From: Trichococcus collinsii
GTDB lineage: Bacteria; Bacillota; Bacilli; Lactobacillales; Aerococcaceae
DNA: 64,000 nucleotides
NCBI RefSeq assembly: GCF_900107505.1
Contig: NZ_FNQH01000001.1
Coordinates: 434,001 to 498,000 of the forward strand
Direction of reading: 5' to 3'
This document shows positions 1 through 9,742 of this stretch, one piece after another; positions within the stretch are counted from its first letter, which is position 1, and every line of letters begins with the position of its first letter. The notes beneath the pieces are model-generated. The model worked only from the letters and a program-made list of their open reading frames with translations, searched no databases and was not told the DNA's origin. The position numbers and the translations under genes were made by a program.

Positions 1-422
1 GAGACCGGCTGATCCTGAACAAATTGGCTGAAATCGATCGTTTTGATATCGTGGTGTTCCCTGCTCCTGATGGGACCGATGAAGAGTATGTGAAGCGCAT
101 CATCGGGCTACCCGGTGATGAAATCACTTATTTCCAGGATGAGCTTTACATCAACGGGAAAAAAATCGAGGAGCACTACCTTGAGGCGCTGAGAGAAGAT
201 TCAGACCAGGCTTTGACCGGGGATTTCACGCTCTTTAGCCTGACTGGGGAAGCAACCGTCCCGGAAGATATGTATTTCGTTCTGGGAGATAACCGCAACG
301 TTTCCAAAGACAGTCGTGTTTTCGGTTTCATCCCGGCAGCGGAGATCGAAGGAACTGCCGATTTAAGATTGTGGCCGCTGAACAAAATAGGCATCATTGA
401 TGACAATGGTGCAGAAGAATAA
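1..422 (+). CDS. lepB: Signal peptidase I, C-terminal part (cut by window edge)
   Basis: Type I signal peptidase, which removes signal peptides from exported preproteins at the outer face of the membrane. The frame is already open at base 3, so the true start and the membrane anchor with the catalytic Ser lie upstream of the window. Visible family motifs are YVKRIIGLPGD, which carries the general-base Lys, and GDNRNVSKDSRVFG, which is the conserved box E. The TTG at base 24 is internal and should not be taken as the start. A 9-bp hairpin follows the stop. Confident family call; which paralogue (SipS/SipT type) cannot be decided from this fragment. Confidence 0.9.
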   Translation, partial: DRLILNKLAEIDRFDIVVFPAPDGTDEEYVKRIIGLPGDEITYFQDELYINGKKIEEHYLEALREDSDQALTGDFTLFSLTGEATVPEDMYFVLGDNRNVSKDSRVFGFIPAAEIEGTADLRLWPLNKIGIIDDNGAEE

Positions 423-434
423 AGGGACAACCGC

Positions 435-466
435 ACACAAGTGTATTTGCACTTGTGTTTTGTCTT
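435..466 (+). terminator. Rho-independent terminator after signal peptidase gene
   Basis: ACACAAGTG (435-443) and CACTTGTGT (450-458) form a 9-bp stem with a 6-nt loop, followed by a T-rich stretch. It separates the signal peptidase gene from rbgA. Confidence 0.6.
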
Positions 467-507
467 GAATAGAAGCAAAAGATGTACTCAGAAAAGGAAG
501 TGTCAAT

Positions 508-1386
508 ATGTTAATACAATGGTTTCCAGGTCACATGGCAAAAGCGAAACGTGAAGCGTTGGAAAAATTGAAAATGGTCGATTTGGTGATTGAGTTGTTG
601 GATGCACGCCTCCCAGTATCAAGCCGGAATCCTTTGATCGATGACATCATCGGAAACAAACCAAGATTGATTGTCCTTAACAAAGCCGATCTTGCGGATA
701 ACGCAGCCACAAAAGAATGGGTTGAATACTTCAAACAGGATAATAAAGCGCAACGGGCAGTTTCGATGTCTACGCTCAACAATAAAGATGTAGAGAACAT
801 CAAAAGAGAACTGAAAGAGATGATGGCCCACAAAACGCAGGCAATGATCAATAAAGGCGTCAAACCGCGAGCAATCCGCTTGATGATCCTTGGTATCCCG
901 AACGTCGGGAAATCAACTTTGATCAACAAGCTGATGCAAAAGAACCGCGCGCAGACCGGCAATCGCCCCGGCGTTACAAAAGGGCAACAATGGTTGAAAA
1001 TCGGCGGCGATTTCGAATTGCTGGACACGCCAGGGATACTTTGGCCTAAATTCGAGGATCAGCTGATCGGGCAAAAGCTTGCCCTGACGGGAGCGATCAA
1101 GGATACCGTTTTCCATAAGGATGATGTCGCTTTATTTGCGTTGCGTCATTTTATGCAGTATTATCCGGGCAGATTACAGAATTTCTATAAGGTAGACGAA
1201 AAAGAATTCGAAGGAGAGGTTCCGGAATTGTTGATGGAATTGACCACGAAACTGCGTTTTGGCGAAGATTACAGCCGTGCTAGCGAAAAAATCATTTTCG
1301 ACATCCGCGGCGGCAAACTGGGACCATATACGCTGGACCAAGTTCCCGTTAAAATAGCGGAGGCTGAAGAGGGCTTAGCGGAATGA
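508..1386 (+). CDS. rbgA: Ribosome biogenesis GTPase A (RbgA/YlqF)
   Basis: Circularly permuted GTPase needed for late assembly of the 50S subunit. The 292 residues match the family length. The GTPase motifs appear in permuted order: G4 NKAD near residues 58-61, then G1 GIPNVGKST near 129-137, the PGVT switch near 154-157 and G3 DTPG near 173-176. The N-terminal WFPGHM motif is typical of YlqF. The ATG at 508 follows an AAAGGAAG ribosome-binding site. Its stop overlaps the rnhB start (ATGA), so the two genes are translationally coupled, an arrangement common in Firmicutes. Confidence 0.96.
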   Translation: MLIQWFPGHMAKAKREALEKLKMVDLVIELLDARLPVSSRNPLIDDIIGNKPRLIVLNKADLADNAATKEWVEYFKQDNKAQRAVSMSTLNNKDVENIKRELKEMMAHKTQAMINKGVKPRAIRLMILGIPNVGKSTLINKLMQKNRAQTGNRPGVTKGQQWLKIGGDFELLDTPGILWPKFEDQLIGQKLALTGAIKDTVFHKDDVALFALRHFMQYYPGRLQNFYKVDEKEFEGEVPELLMELTTKLRFGEDYSRASEKIIFDIRGGKLGPYTLDQVPVKIAEAEEGLAE

Positions 1387-2159
1387 ATAAACCACTGAGT
1401 ATCGCTGCCATCAAGGAGCAATTGCAGGAAATCGAATCATTGGATGATTTCCGCTGGGAAGCAATCCGAGTCGACTCCCGCAAAGGCGTCCATGCTGCCG
1501 TAAAATCCTGGGAGCGGAATTATCAACTCGCCCTTGCCCTAAAAGAGCGGCAAGTCCAGATGATGGTCTTTGAAGAAGAGTTGAAGGCGAAAGGCCGTCT
1601 TGCTATCGCAGGGATCGATGAAGTCGGCAGAGGCCCATTAGCCGGTCCTGTGGTCGCTGCTGCAGTCATTTTGCCGGCAGATCTCCCTTTTCTCCCGGTC
1701 AATGATTCAAAACAACTCTCAGCCAAAAAAAGGGAACAACTTTACGATCAGATCATGACCATTGCCGATGTCGGCATCGGATTGATTTCACCAGAAACGA
1801 TCGATACCGTGAATATTTATCAAGCCACGAAACTAGCGATGATGCAGGCAATCGCCAATCTGAAACAAGAGCCGGACAGCCTGCTCATCGACGCCATGAA
1901 GTTACCGTTGCCTGTCGAACAGCAATCGATCATCAAAGGTGATGCCAAATCCGTCTCGATTGCTGCCGCCAGCATTGTCGCAAAAGTATACCGCGATCGC
2001 CTAATGTCCGAGTATGCTTTGCAATATCCACACTACGGATTTGAGAAAAATGCCGGGTATGGCACCCAGTTGCATTTATCCGGCTTGGATACCCATGGCA
2101 TCACACCCATCCACCGGAAGACGTTTGATCCGATCAAAAGCATGTTGAGAGATCAATGA
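1383..2159 (+). CDS. rnhB: Ribonuclease HII
   Basis: Cleaves the RNA strand of RNA-DNA hybrids and removes misincorporated ribonucleotides. The catalytic DEDD set is visible: Asp79 and Glu80 in GIDEVGRG, Asp170 in LLIDAM and Asp187 in KGDAKS. The IAAASIVAKVYRD helix and the GYGT motif near the C-terminus are also present. About 70 N-terminal residues precede the catalytic core, as in other Firmicute RNase HII proteins. It overlaps the rbgA stop by 4 nt, so it is in one transcript with rbgA. Confidence 0.96.
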   Translation: MNKPLSIAAIKEQLQEIESLDDFRWEAIRVDSRKGVHAAVKSWERNYQLALALKERQVQMMVFEEELKAKGRLAIAGIDEVGRGPLAGPVVAAAVILPADLPFLPVNDSKQLSAKKREQLYDQIMTIADVGIGLISPETIDTVNIYQATKLAMMQAIANLKQEPDSLLIDAMKLPLPVEQQSIIKGDAKSVSIAAASIVAKVYRDRLMSEYALQYPHYGFEKNAGYGTQLHLSGLDTHGITPIHRKTFDPIKSMLRDQ

Positions 2160-2296
2160 TGATTCCCGCTTCAGATTAGTTAGAAGGTGCCTTTCCCGGA
2201 TGACATGCACTATTTCATCAAAATTTTACACATTAAAAAGCCAAATTCGACTCCTTGCGTATTATCTTAACAGATGGTATGTAAAGGAGTTTTTTT

Positions 2297-3205
2297 ATGG
2301 AAATGAACCGCGAGGATCTGACGATCCGGGATAAGTTGATTTATCATGCAATGACGGGCGTATGTACGCCAAATTTTATGAAGCATCTGTACTTGTCCTG
2401 GATGAGGGACCCTTTCTATTCAATAGAAGAAATCGTAAACAGCTATGTGCCGATGAGCAACGAAACCAAACAACAGAAGTTGAAGCTGTCCTTGGAGATT
2501 GCATACTGCAAAAGGCCTTTTGCAGAGCTGAAAGAGCTCTATCGGGTCAATAATATCCAGGTTTTGACCATTCTGGACAACGGTTATCCGGAGGGCTGGC
2601 TGAACAGCTATCTGCCACCTGTCGTGTTGTTTTATGCAGGAAATATCCGCTTATTGGAGCAACCTTGTTTGAGCATCGTCGGTAGCCGCAGTCCGACTGC
2701 TTACGGAAAAGCAGTGATGGACGAAATGATCCCACCGTTGGTTGCGGAAGGCGTAACGCTGGTGAGCGGGCTCGCCAAAGGAATCGATCAAATGGTTCAT
2801 TCCAGTACAATTGGATACGGCGGCGCCACAATCGGCATCATCGGGTCAGGTCTGGATGTCACCTACCCTAGGGAAAATGCCTCACTTCAGCGGCAAATGA
2901 TGGCAGAACAACTCGTCATTAGTGAATATCCTTTAGGCTCGAAACCGGAACGTTTTCATTTTCCGATGCGCAATCGCCTAATCGCCAACCTTTCGCTGGC
3001 GACGTTGGTTATCGAGGCGGCGGAAAAGAGCGGTAGCCTCATAACAGCGAATTTGGCATTGCAGGAAAACAGGGATGTTTATGCGGTTCCCGGAAATATT
3101 ACCAGCCGGCTCAGTGACGGCACCAATCAATTGATAAAAGCCGGTGCCGCCTGCGTTTTGAACGCGACTGACGTGCTGGAAGAAATGAAAACGCAGTGGA
3201 GATGA
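2297..3205 (+). CDS. dprA: DNA-processing protein DprA (Smf)
   Basis: DprA binds incoming single-stranded DNA and loads RecA during natural transformation. The Rossmann-like core begins at SIVGSRSPTAYG and continues through VSGLAKGID, GSGLDVTYP, FPMRNRLIA and VIEAAEKSGSL, all typical of the family. At 302 residues it has a short N-terminal region and no obvious C-terminal winged-helix extension. The ATG at 2297 follows AAAGGAG with a T7 spacer. It sits between rnhB and topA, a common location. Its presence shows a transformation gene, not that the strain is competent. Confidence 0.95.
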   Translation: MEMNREDLTIRDKLIYHAMTGVCTPNFMKHLYLSWMRDPFYSIEEIVNSYVPMSNETKQQKLKLSLEIAYCKRPFAELKELYRVNNIQVLTILDNGYPEGWLNSYLPPVVLFYAGNIRLLEQPCLSIVGSRSPTAYGKAVMDEMIPPLVAEGVTLVSGLAKGIDQMVHSSTIGYGGATIGIIGSGLDVTYPRENASLQRQMMAEQLVISEYPLGSKPERFHFPMRNRLIANLSLATLVIEAAEKSGSLITANLALQENRDVYAVPGNITSRLSDGTNQLIKAGAACVLNATDVLEEMKTQWR

Positions 3206-3228
3206 AGCACTCGTGAAATAACTTCTAT

Positions 3229-3258
3229 TTGACAAACACATAGTTTATGGCATAAGAT
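3229..3258 (+). promoter_or_regulatory. Probable sigma-A promoter of topA
   Basis: TTGACA at 3229-3234 and TAAGAT at 3253-3258 are separated by 18 bp. Transcription would begin near 3265, just before the upstream in-frame ATG at 3273. This favours the TTG at 3321 as the topA start. Confidence 0.6.
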
Positions 3259-3320
3259 GGGAAACGATTTAAATGACAGAAATATACATACAAAATATTT
3301 CGTTGAGAGGAGTCGTTTCT

Positions 3321-5390
3321 TTGGCTTATAAATATTTAGTCATCGTGGAATCACCTACCAAAGCCAAGACGATAGAAAAGTATCTTGGCAGAAACTATAA
3401 AGTGGTAGCAAGCAAAGGCCACTTGCGCGATTTACCAAAAAGCCGGATGGCAATCGATTTCGAAAATGACTATCAGCCGGATTATATTTCCATACGCGGT
3501 AAAGGCGACCTGATTAAAGAATTGAAAAAATATGGCCATAAGGCTGAAAAAATTTACCTGGCTTCCGACCCGGATAGAGAAGGGGAAGCCATCTCGTGGC
3601 ACCTCGCTCACTTGTTGGGCTTGGACCCCGCAGACAATATCCGCGTCGTTTATAATGAAGTAACCAAAGATGCAGTTAAAGAAGCACTAAAAAATCCAAG
3701 ACCGATCAATATGGATCTTGTTTCGGCCCAGCAAGCCCGAAGGATACTGGATCGCTTGGTCGGATACTCCATTTCACCTATACTATGGAAGAAAGTCAAA
3801 AAGGGTTTGAGTGCCGGACGGGTGCAATCCGTTGCTTTGAAACTGATCGTAAACCGCGAAGAAGAGATTGCCGGTTTTGAACCTGTGGAATCTTGGACGA
3901 TTGATGGCACATTCCTGAAGGACAAACATGTTTTTCAGGCAGCCTTTTACGGCTTGGGTGGGAAAAAACTTAAGTTGAAGACCAAAGAGGAAGCGGATGC
4001 GGTCTTCGAGAAGATCACTTCCAATGTCTTTGAAATTACAGATGTCACGAAGAAGCAGCAAAAACGCAACCCGGCTCAGCCATTCACGACTTCCAGTCTC
4101 CAACAGGAAGCCGCCAACAAACTGAATTTCCGTACGCGGAAAACGATGATGGTCGCGCAGGAACTGTATGAAGGGATTGCACTCGGCAAGGAAGGCTCCG
4201 TTGGTTTAATCACCTACATGCGTACGGATTCGACACGTGTGTCCGCTGGATCGATAGAGGAAGCGCATGAATACATCACGGGCACTTATGGTCCGGAATA
4301 TGCCATCGAGAAACAGCGCGAAAGCAAAAATTCCCAATCGGCACAGGATGCACATGAAGCGATCCGTCCTTCAAGCGTTTTAAGGGTGCCAAGCGAAATC
4401 GAAGCCTTCTTGACGAAGGACCAGTTCAAACTGTACCAATTGATCTGGGCGCGCTTTTTAGCGAGTCAAATGACTCCGGCGATTTTCGATACGATGAAGG
4501 TGGATCTCAAGCACGAGGACGTCATGTTCCGGGCTACAGGTTCCAAAGAGAATTTTGCAGGTTACCGCAAAGTCTACGTGGAAGGCAATGCCAAAGAAAA
4601 AGACAACCTTCTGCCGGAAATGGCGGTCGGCGATACTGTGTTCTCGAAGGACATCGAACCGAATCAGCATTTCTCACAACCGCCAGCCCGTTACTCAGAA
4701 GCGACGCTTATCAAAGCTTTGGAGGAGAACGGAGTCGGAAGACCTTCTATTTATGCTCCTACGATCGAAACGATTCAGAAGCGTTATTACGTAAAAGTGA
4801 CGGCAAAACGCTTCGAGCCAACTGAATTGGGCACCATCGTCAATGGCTTAATCTCCACCTATTTTCCGGATATCGTGAACATTTCCTTCACCGCCGGGAT
4901 GGAACAGGATCTTGACAGTGTCGAAGAGGGCAAAATGGAATGGGTCAAAGTAGTCGACCGTTTTTACAAACCATTCGCTGAAGAATTGGCGAAAGCAGAG
5001 GTCGAGATCGAAAAAATCGAAATCAAGGATGAACCGGCCGGATTCGATTGCGAATTATGCGGACATCCGATGGTCATCAAAATCGGCAGATTCGGAAAGT
5101 TCTATGCGTGCAGCAATTTCCCGGAATGCCGGAATACGAAAGCAATCGTGAAGAAGATCAACGTGACGTGCCCAATTTGCCACAAGGGGGAGGTCATCGA
5201 ACGGAAATCCAAGAAAAACCGGATATTCTACGGCTGCGATCGATACCCAGAGTGCGAATTCATCTCATGGGACAAACCAATCGGCCGCGATTGCCCGAAA
5301 TGTCAGCATTATCTTGTTGAGAAGAAGGTCAAAGGCGGCATCCAAGTGAAATGCAGTCATTGTGAATACGAGGAAGATGTACAGAAATAA
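3321..5390 (+). CDS. topA: DNA topoisomerase I (type IA)
   Basis: Relaxes negatively supercoiled DNA by single-strand passage. The N-terminal TOPRIM domain shows [16 protein letters not shown] and SDPDREGEA (the metal-binding acidic motif). The active-site Tyr is in [12 protein letters not shown], about residue 299. Three C-terminal zinc-ribbon repeats each have paired CxxC cysteines (CELCGHP, CPICHKG and CPKCQHY regions). The start is taken as TTG 3321 because GAGAGGAG lies at good spacing and the protein then begins directly at the family N-terminus. An in-frame ATG at 3273 would add 16 residues unlike the family. trmFO follows 17 nt later. Confidence 0.96.
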   Translation: MAYKYLVIVESPTKAKTIEKYLGRNYKVVASKGHLRDLPKSRMAIDFENDYQPDYISIRGKGDLIKELKKYGHKAEKIYLASDPDREGEAISWHLAHLLGLDPADNIRVVYNEVTKDAVKEALKNPRPINMDLVSAQQARRILDRLVGYSISPILWKKVKKGLSAGRVQSVALKLIVNREEEIAGFEPVESWTIDGTFLKDKHVFQAAFYGLGGKKLKLKTKEEADAVFEKITSNVFEITDVTKKQQKRNPAQPFTTSSLQQEAANKLNFRTRKTMMVAQELYEGIALGKEGSVGLITYMRTDSTRVSAGSIEEAHEYITGTYGPEYAIEKQRESKNSQSAQDAHEAIRPSSVLRVPSEIEAFLTKDQFKLYQLIWARFLASQMTPAIFDTMKVDLKHEDVMFRATGSKENFAGYRKVYVEGNAKEKDNLLPEMAVGDTVFSKDIEPNQHFSQPPARYSEATLIKALEENGVGRPSIYAPTIETIQKRYYVKVTAKRFEPTELGTIVNGLISTYFPDIVNISFTAGMEQDLDSVEEGKMEWVKVVDRFYKPFAEELAKAEVEIEKIEIKDEPAGFDCELCGHPMVIKIGRFGKFYACSNFPECRNTKAIVKKINVTCPICHKGEVIERKSKKNRIFYGCDRYPECEFISWDKPIGRDCPKCQHYLVEKKVKGGIQVKCSHCEYEEDVQK

Positions 5391-5407
5391 CGTTATGGAG
5401 GCAGACT

Positions 5408-6718
5408 ATGACAACAAACTCAGTTACCGTGATCGGTGCCGGCCTGGCCGGAAGCGAAGCGGCTTTTCAAATAGCGGAGCAGGGCATCCAAGTCGATCTC
5501 TATGAGATGAGACCTAAAAAGATGACACCTGCCCACCATACCTCAGGTTTCGCCGAATTGGTCTGCACCAATTCGCTGCGGGGGAACCAGGTCACGAACG
5601 CCGCAGGGTTGATAAAGGAAGAAATGCGTCACTTGAATTCTCTGATCATTAAAGCGGCGGATGCGACTGCTCTGCCGGCAGGTGGAGCTTTGGCCGTTGA
5701 TCGCGACAATTTTTCAGCCTACGTGACGCAAACATTGGAAGGCCATCCCAATATCAAGATCCATCTGGATGAGCTGACAGAATTGCCGGAAGGGATTACG
5801 GTGGTAGCGACCGGCCCATTGACTTCTGAACCAATGAGCCAATCGATCCAAAGCTTTATTGAAATGGAAGGCTTGTACTTCTATGATGCCGCCGCACCAG
5901 TGCTGGAAAAAGACAGTATCAACATGGAAAAGGTATATTTGAAGTCGCGTTATGACAACGGCGAAGCCGCCTACCTGAACTGTCCGATGACTAAAGCAGA
6001 ATTCGAATCGTTCTATCGTGAGCTGATCGCTGCGGAAGTGGCCCCTCTGAAGGAATTCGAGGAGGAAAAATACTTTGATGGCTGTATGCCTTTCGAAGTG
6101 ATGGCCTCAAAAGGCGAAAAAACGCTACTGTTCGGTCCGATGAAACCGGTTGGGCTAGAAGATCCGAAGACCGGAAAGATTCCCTACGCAGTTGTGCAGC
6201 TCCGTCAGGACAATGCTGCCGGGTCTCTTTATAACATCGTCGGTTTTCAGACGCACCTGAAATGGGGAGAACAGAAGCGGATTTTGCAGATGATTCCGGG
6301 ACTGGAAAATGCTGAAATCGTGCGTTATGGTGTTATGCACCGGAATACGTTCCTGAATTCTCCGAAAATTCTGCGCTCTACCTATCAGAGCCAAAAACGA
6401 GATGATTTGTTCTTCGCGGGCCAGATGACCGGCGTGGAAGGGTATGTCGAGAGTGCCGCCAGCGGCTTGTTGGCGGGCCTTAATGCCGCCAGAATGGCGA
6501 ACGGACAGGAATGTGTCGTCTTCCCGAAAGAAACGATGATTGGTGCCATGTCGCACTACATAACGAACACAGACAGCAAGCACTTCCAACCGATGAACGC
6601 CAACTTCGGCATCATCGAACCATTAGGCGGCAAGAAAATACGTGATAAACAGCTTAAAAACCAAATGATAGCCGATAAAGCGTTGGCTGCCCTGGACGAA
6701 TTCGTGCAAACGATTTAA
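5408..6718 (+). CDS. trmFO: Methylenetetrahydrofolate-tRNA-(uracil-5-)-methyltransferase TrmFO
   Basis: FAD- and folate-dependent enzyme that makes m5U54 in the T-loop of tRNA. The 436 residues match the family. The N-terminal dinucleotide-binding motif [12 protein letters not shown] and the family blocks CTNSLRGN and [16 protein letters not shown] are visible. It lies 17 nt after topA behind a GGAGGC ribosome-binding site. The order topA-trmFO-xerC-hslVU-codY is the conserved Bacillus-type cluster. Confidence 0.96.
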   Translation: MTTNSVTVIGAGLAGSEAAFQIAEQGIQVDLYEMRPKKMTPAHHTSGFAELVCTNSLRGNQVTNAAGLIKEEMRHLNSLIIKAADATALPAGGALAVDRDNFSAYVTQTLEGHPNIKIHLDELTELPEGITVVATGPLTSEPMSQSIQSFIEMEGLYFYDAAAPVLEKDSINMEKVYLKSRYDNGEAAYLNCPMTKAEFESFYRELIAAEVAPLKEFEEEKYFDGCMPFEVMASKGEKTLLFGPMKPVGLEDPKTGKIPYAVVQLRQDNAAGSLYNIVGFQTHLKWGEQKRILQMIPGLENAEIVRYGVMHRNTFLNSPKILRSTYQSQKRDDLFFAGQMTGVEGYVESAASGLLAGLNAARMANGQECVVFPKETMIGAMSHYITNTDSKHFQPMNANFGIIEPLGGKKIRDKQLKNQMIADKALAALDEFVQTI

Positions 6719-6739
6719 GTTCGTCAGCTTACATTGAAA

Positions 6740-6791
6740 TCTCTCCAACATTGTGATAAATTTAGTCATAAGATGTTGGAGGGATTTTTTT
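6740..6791 (+). promoter_or_regulatory. Terminator-like hairpin overlapping the xerC ribosome-binding site
   Basis: TCTCTCCAACAT (6740-6751) pairs with ATGTTGGAGGGA (6773-6784) over 12 bp with one T-G pair, around a 21-nt loop. A T7 run follows at once. The right arm contains the xerC Shine-Dalgarno sequence and the T run ends in the TTG start codon at 6790, so the same bases could serve as terminator and translation initiation region. Confidence 0.55.
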
Positions 6792-7716
6792 GTCTAATCA
6801 AGAATTAATCGATCGATTCATAAACTATTTGGCAATTGAGCGGCGCTATTCCGACGAAACGGTCAAGGCCTATCTGTTCGATTTGAAAAAATTTGAATCT
6901 TTTCTCGAAGAAAGTGGAACCAGCGACTTGATAGCGGTACAATTATACGATGTACGCCTGTATTTGAGCTTTTTGGATGAACAAAAACTGAGCCGAAACA
7001 CCATTTCGCGCACGTTGTCGAGCTTGAGGGGGTTCTATCATTTCTTAATCCGCAACGACCTTCTGGATGAAAACCCTTTATCCTATATCTCTTTCAAGAA
7101 AAAGCAACTGCGTCTGCCGCAGTACCTGTACGAAGAAGAATTGGAAAAACTCTTGCGCGCAGCCGAGGGGACCGAAATACTGGACTATCGGAATCGGGCG
7201 TTGGTGGAATTGTTGTATGCGACCGGAATCCGCGTCAGCGAATGCAAGAACATCAAGTTGCAGGATATTTCCTTCGACCTAGGTGTCATCCTGATTTTCG
7301 GTAAAGGAAACAAAGAGCGGTATGTGCCGTTCGGGCATTATGCTGCCACAGCCATCCAGGAGTATCTGGAAATGACCCGGTCGGAATTGATGTCACAACA
7401 CCAACGCAACCATGACTATCTTTTTGTGAATCGCTTGGGCGATCCGCTCACAGCAGGTGGCATTGAATACATACTGAAACAGATCATGAAAAAAACAGGC
7501 TTGACCGGCTCGTTGCATCCGCATATGCTGCGGCATACCTTTGCGACTGATATGTTGAATAACGGGGCTGATATGCGGACCGTGCAAGAACTTCTAGGAC
7601 ATGCCAGCCTGTCATCCACTCAAATCTATACACACGTAACGAAAGATGCCTTGCAACGGAACTATAACCAATTCCATCCGCGGGCGAAACGGGACAGCAA
7701 GAAACAGGGGGAATAA
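6790..7716 (+). CDS. xerC: Tyrosine recombinase XerC
   Basis: Site-specific recombinase that resolves chromosome dimers at dif with a XerD partner. The catalytic set is visible: Arg in TGIRVSE, Lys in GKGNKERY, HxxR in HMLRHTFATD, His in LLGHASLSST and the nucleophile Tyr in TQIYTHV. The 308 residues match the family. The start is TTG 6790, preceded by GGAGGG at about 6 nt. Its genomic position matches B. subtilis codV, so a housekeeping role is more likely than an integron or phage integrase. A hairpin covers its ribosome-binding site. Confidence 0.93.
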   Translation: MSNQELIDRFINYLAIERRYSDETVKAYLFDLKKFESFLEESGTSDLIAVQLYDVRLYLSFLDEQKLSRNTISRTLSSLRGFYHFLIRNDLLDENPLSYISFKKKQLRLPQYLYEEELEKLLRAAEGTEILDYRNRALVELLYATGIRVSECKNIKLQDISFDLGVILIFGKGNKERYVPFGHYAATAIQEYLEMTRSELMSQHQRNHDYLFVNRLGDPLTAGGIEYILKQIMKKTGLTGSLHPHMLRHTFATDMLNNGADMRTVQELLGHASLSSTQIYTHVTKDALQRNYNQFHPRAKRDSKKQGE

Positions 7717-7719
7717 CAT

Positions 7720-8244
7720 ATGACAACAATATGTGCAGTGCAGCACAACGGACGTTCAGCCATGGCGGGGGACGGTCAGGTGACGATGGGCGAATCCGTC
7801 ATCATGAAAGGGACCGCCAAAAAAATCAGACGCATCTATCATGATGAAGTCATCGTCGGTTTCGCTGGCGGTGTAGCCGATGCTTTCACCCTCGAAGATA
7901 AATTTGAAGAGAAACTGAATCAATACAAAGGGAATCTACTGCGTGCCTCCATCGAGGTGGCCAAGGAATGGCGCGGCGATCGTGCCCTCCAGAAGCTGGA
8001 GGCTTTGCTGATTGTTATGAACAGGGAGCAGATGCTGCTAGTTTCTGGAAGTGGGGAAGTCATCGAACCGGATGACGGTATCCTTACGATTGGCTCGGGC
8101 GGGAATTACGCCTTGGCTGCAGCAAGAGCCTTAAAGCGAAGAGGCTCCCAGCTTTCTGCAAAAGAAATCGCCTATGAAAGTCTCAAGATTGCCTCAGAAA
8201 TCTGCGTATTTACTAACGACAACATTATTGTTGAAGAATTTTAG
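7720..8244 (+). CDS. hslV: ATP-dependent protease subunit HslV (ClpQ)
   Basis: Proteolytic subunit of the HslUV (ClpYQ) protease. The protein begins MTTICAV, so removal of Met exposes the N-terminal Thr nucleophile as in the classical HslV; the B. subtilis homologue instead uses Ser. The [12 protein letters not shown] and [16 protein letters not shown] blocks and [15 protein letters not shown] are family signatures. The length of 174 residues is normal. It starts 3 nt after the xerC stop behind CAGGGGGAA and is followed directly by hslU. Confidence 0.97.
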   Translation: MTTICAVQHNGRSAMAGDGQVTMGESVIMKGTAKKIRRIYHDEVIVGFAGGVADAFTLEDKFEEKLNQYKGNLLRASIEVAKEWRGDRALQKLEALLIVMNREQMLLVSGSGEVIEPDDGILTIGSGGNYALAAARALKRRGSQLSAKEIAYESLKIASEICVFTNDNIIVEEF

Positions 8245-8260
8245 ATAGGTGGCTAGTATA

Positions 8261-9670
8261 ATGAAGGAACAGCACAACAGAACACCAAGAGAAATCGTCA
8301 AGGAGCTCGACCGTTATATCATTGGCCAAGATGCGGCCAAAAAAGCAATTGCTGTCGCTTTGCGGAATCGCTACCGGAGACAACAACTGGACGCTGATAT
8401 GCAAAAAGAGGTGACTCCGAAAAATATTCTGATGATTGGCCCAACCGGAGTCGGGAAGACGGAGCTGGCGAGACGCTTGGCGCTGTTGGTCGATGCACCC
8501 TTCGTTAAGGTTGAGGCAACCAAATTCACGGAAGTCGGCTATGTCGGCCGCGACGTTGAATCGATGGTCCGAGACCTAGTGGAAAACGCTATCCAGATTG
8601 TCGAAAAACAAAAACGCGGTGACGTGTATGCCAAAGCCTATGAAGCGGCTTTGCAACGCCTGGCTAAAGTCATGAAGCCGGGAGTCAAAAAAGCTAAGCC
8701 CAAACAGGAAGGGATGAATGACTGGCAAAATATGTTCAAAAACCTTGGAATGCCTCTGCCTGAAAATCAAGAAGAGGAAACCGAAGAAGTGACTGCCGAA
8801 ATCGCCAAGAGCAGAGCGGAGATCATCGAGCAATTGCGCAGGGGCCTGCTGAACAACCGTGAAGTCTCCATAAAGGTGGAGGAAAAACAAGCCAATCCAT
8901 TAGGTAGCGGTGGAAACAACGAACAAATGATGATGCTACAGTCGGCATTTGAATCCATGACGCCGAAAAAGAAAATCCAGCGGACGCTTTTGGTCGGAGA
9001 TGCCATTGAGGTTCTTGTACAAGAAGAAACCGACAAATTGGTCAACAAGGATGATATTTCGCAGGAAGCTTTGAAGTTGGCCGAAACCAACGGCATCATT
9101 TTCATCGATGAGATCGACAAAATTACTTCCAAGTCACAAAACACCGGCGAAGTGTCTAGAGAAGGCGTGCAACGAGATATCCTTCCGATCGTCGAAGGGA
9201 GCCAAGTTTCCACCAAATATGGAGCTATCCAAACGGACCATATCCTTTTCATAGCATCAGGCGCGTTCCACGTTTCCAAGCCAAGCGATCTGATTCCGGA
9301 ACTGCAAGGACGTTTCCCGATCCGGGTGGAATTGAATGACCTCACGGAAGATGATTTCGTCAGGATCCTTACCGAGCCAAATAATGCGATGCTGAAGCAA
9401 TACATCGCGCTGTTGGCAACGGAGGACGTCAACATCACCTTCACCAAGGAAGCCATTCGGAAAATGGCCGTCATCGCGACAGAAGTCAACCAGGAAACCG
9501 ATAATATCGGAGCCAGAAGGCTGCACACGATCATGGAAAAATTGCTGGAGGATCTGTTGTTTGAAGCTTCCGAAATCCCCGGGACAGATATCACGATAAC
9601 GGAACATTATGTGGATGAAAAACTTGAGAAAATTGTAGAAAACAAAGATTTAAGAAGATATATCCTTTAA
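8261..9670 (+). CDS. hslU: HslUV protease ATPase subunit HslU (ClpY)
   Basis: AAA+ unfoldase that feeds substrates into HslV. Walker A is GPTGVGKTE, Walker B is IIFIDEIDK, and the sensor/arginine region includes [12 protein letters not shown] and [15 protein letters not shown] roughly 130-residue intermediate (I) domain lies between the Walker motifs. The C-terminus ends in RRYIL, the tail that docks into HslV. The start is taken as ATG 8261, spaced correctly from AGGTGG; GTG 8249 in frame would add four residues but overlaps that ribosome-binding site. About 469 residues. Confidence 0.96.
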   Translation: MKEQHNRTPREIVKELDRYIIGQDAAKKAIAVALRNRYRRQQLDADMQKEVTPKNILMIGPTGVGKTELARRLALLVDAPFVKVEATKFTEVGYVGRDVESMVRDLVENAIQIVEKQKRGDVYAKAYEAALQRLAKVMKPGVKKAKPKQEGMNDWQNMFKNLGMPLPENQEEETEEVTAEIAKSRAEIIEQLRRGLLNNREVSIKVEEKQANPLGSGGNNEQMMMLQSAFESMTPKKKIQRTLLVGDAIEVLVQEETDKLVNKDDISQEALKLAETNGIIFIDEIDKITSKSQNTGEVSREGVQRDILPIVEGSQVSTKYGAIQTDHILFIASGAFHVSKPSDLIPELQGRFPIRVELNDLTEDDFVRILTEPNNAMLKQYIALLATEDVNITFTKEAIRKMAVIATEVNQETDNIGARRLHTIMEKLLEDLLFEASEIPGTDITITEHYVDEKLEKIVENKDLRRYIL

Positions 9671-9680
9671 GCATAAAAAA

Positions 9681-9718
9681 ATCCCCTTTAGGTTGGATGA
9701 ACCTAGCGGATATTTTCT
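9681..9718 (+). terminator. Weak hairpin between hslU and codY
   Basis: TAGGTT (9689-9694) and AACCTA (9700-9705) form a short stem, extended by ATCC/GGAT outside it, then ATTTTCT. It may be a leaky terminator or an RNA-processing site; codY could still be cotranscribed with hslU. Confidence 0.35.
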
Positions 9719-9742
9719 GATGGATGATCGTAGGGGGGAAAC

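Noticed and set aside
2250-2296. Hairpin ACTCCTT/AAGGAGT plus T run before dprA, like the one at xerC
   Set aside because: Only 7 bp with a 27-nt loop, and the same AAGGAG-T7-ATG arrangement occurs at parE without any left arm, so the pairing is probably chance.
3273-3320. In-frame ATG upstream of topA giving a longer protein
   Set aside because: It sits right at the predicted transcription start, has no ribosome-binding site, and the added residues do not fit the TopA N-terminus; TTG 3321 has AGGAG at good spacing.
6790-7716. Phage or integron integrase
   Set aside because: Its place between trmFO and hslV is the conserved housekeeping location of xerC/codV, and no mobile element features flank it.
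8767-9594. 275-codon minus-strand frame opposite hslU
   Set aside because: It is entirely antisense to a well-conserved gene, Ser-rich and without a recognisable fold; a shadow frame.
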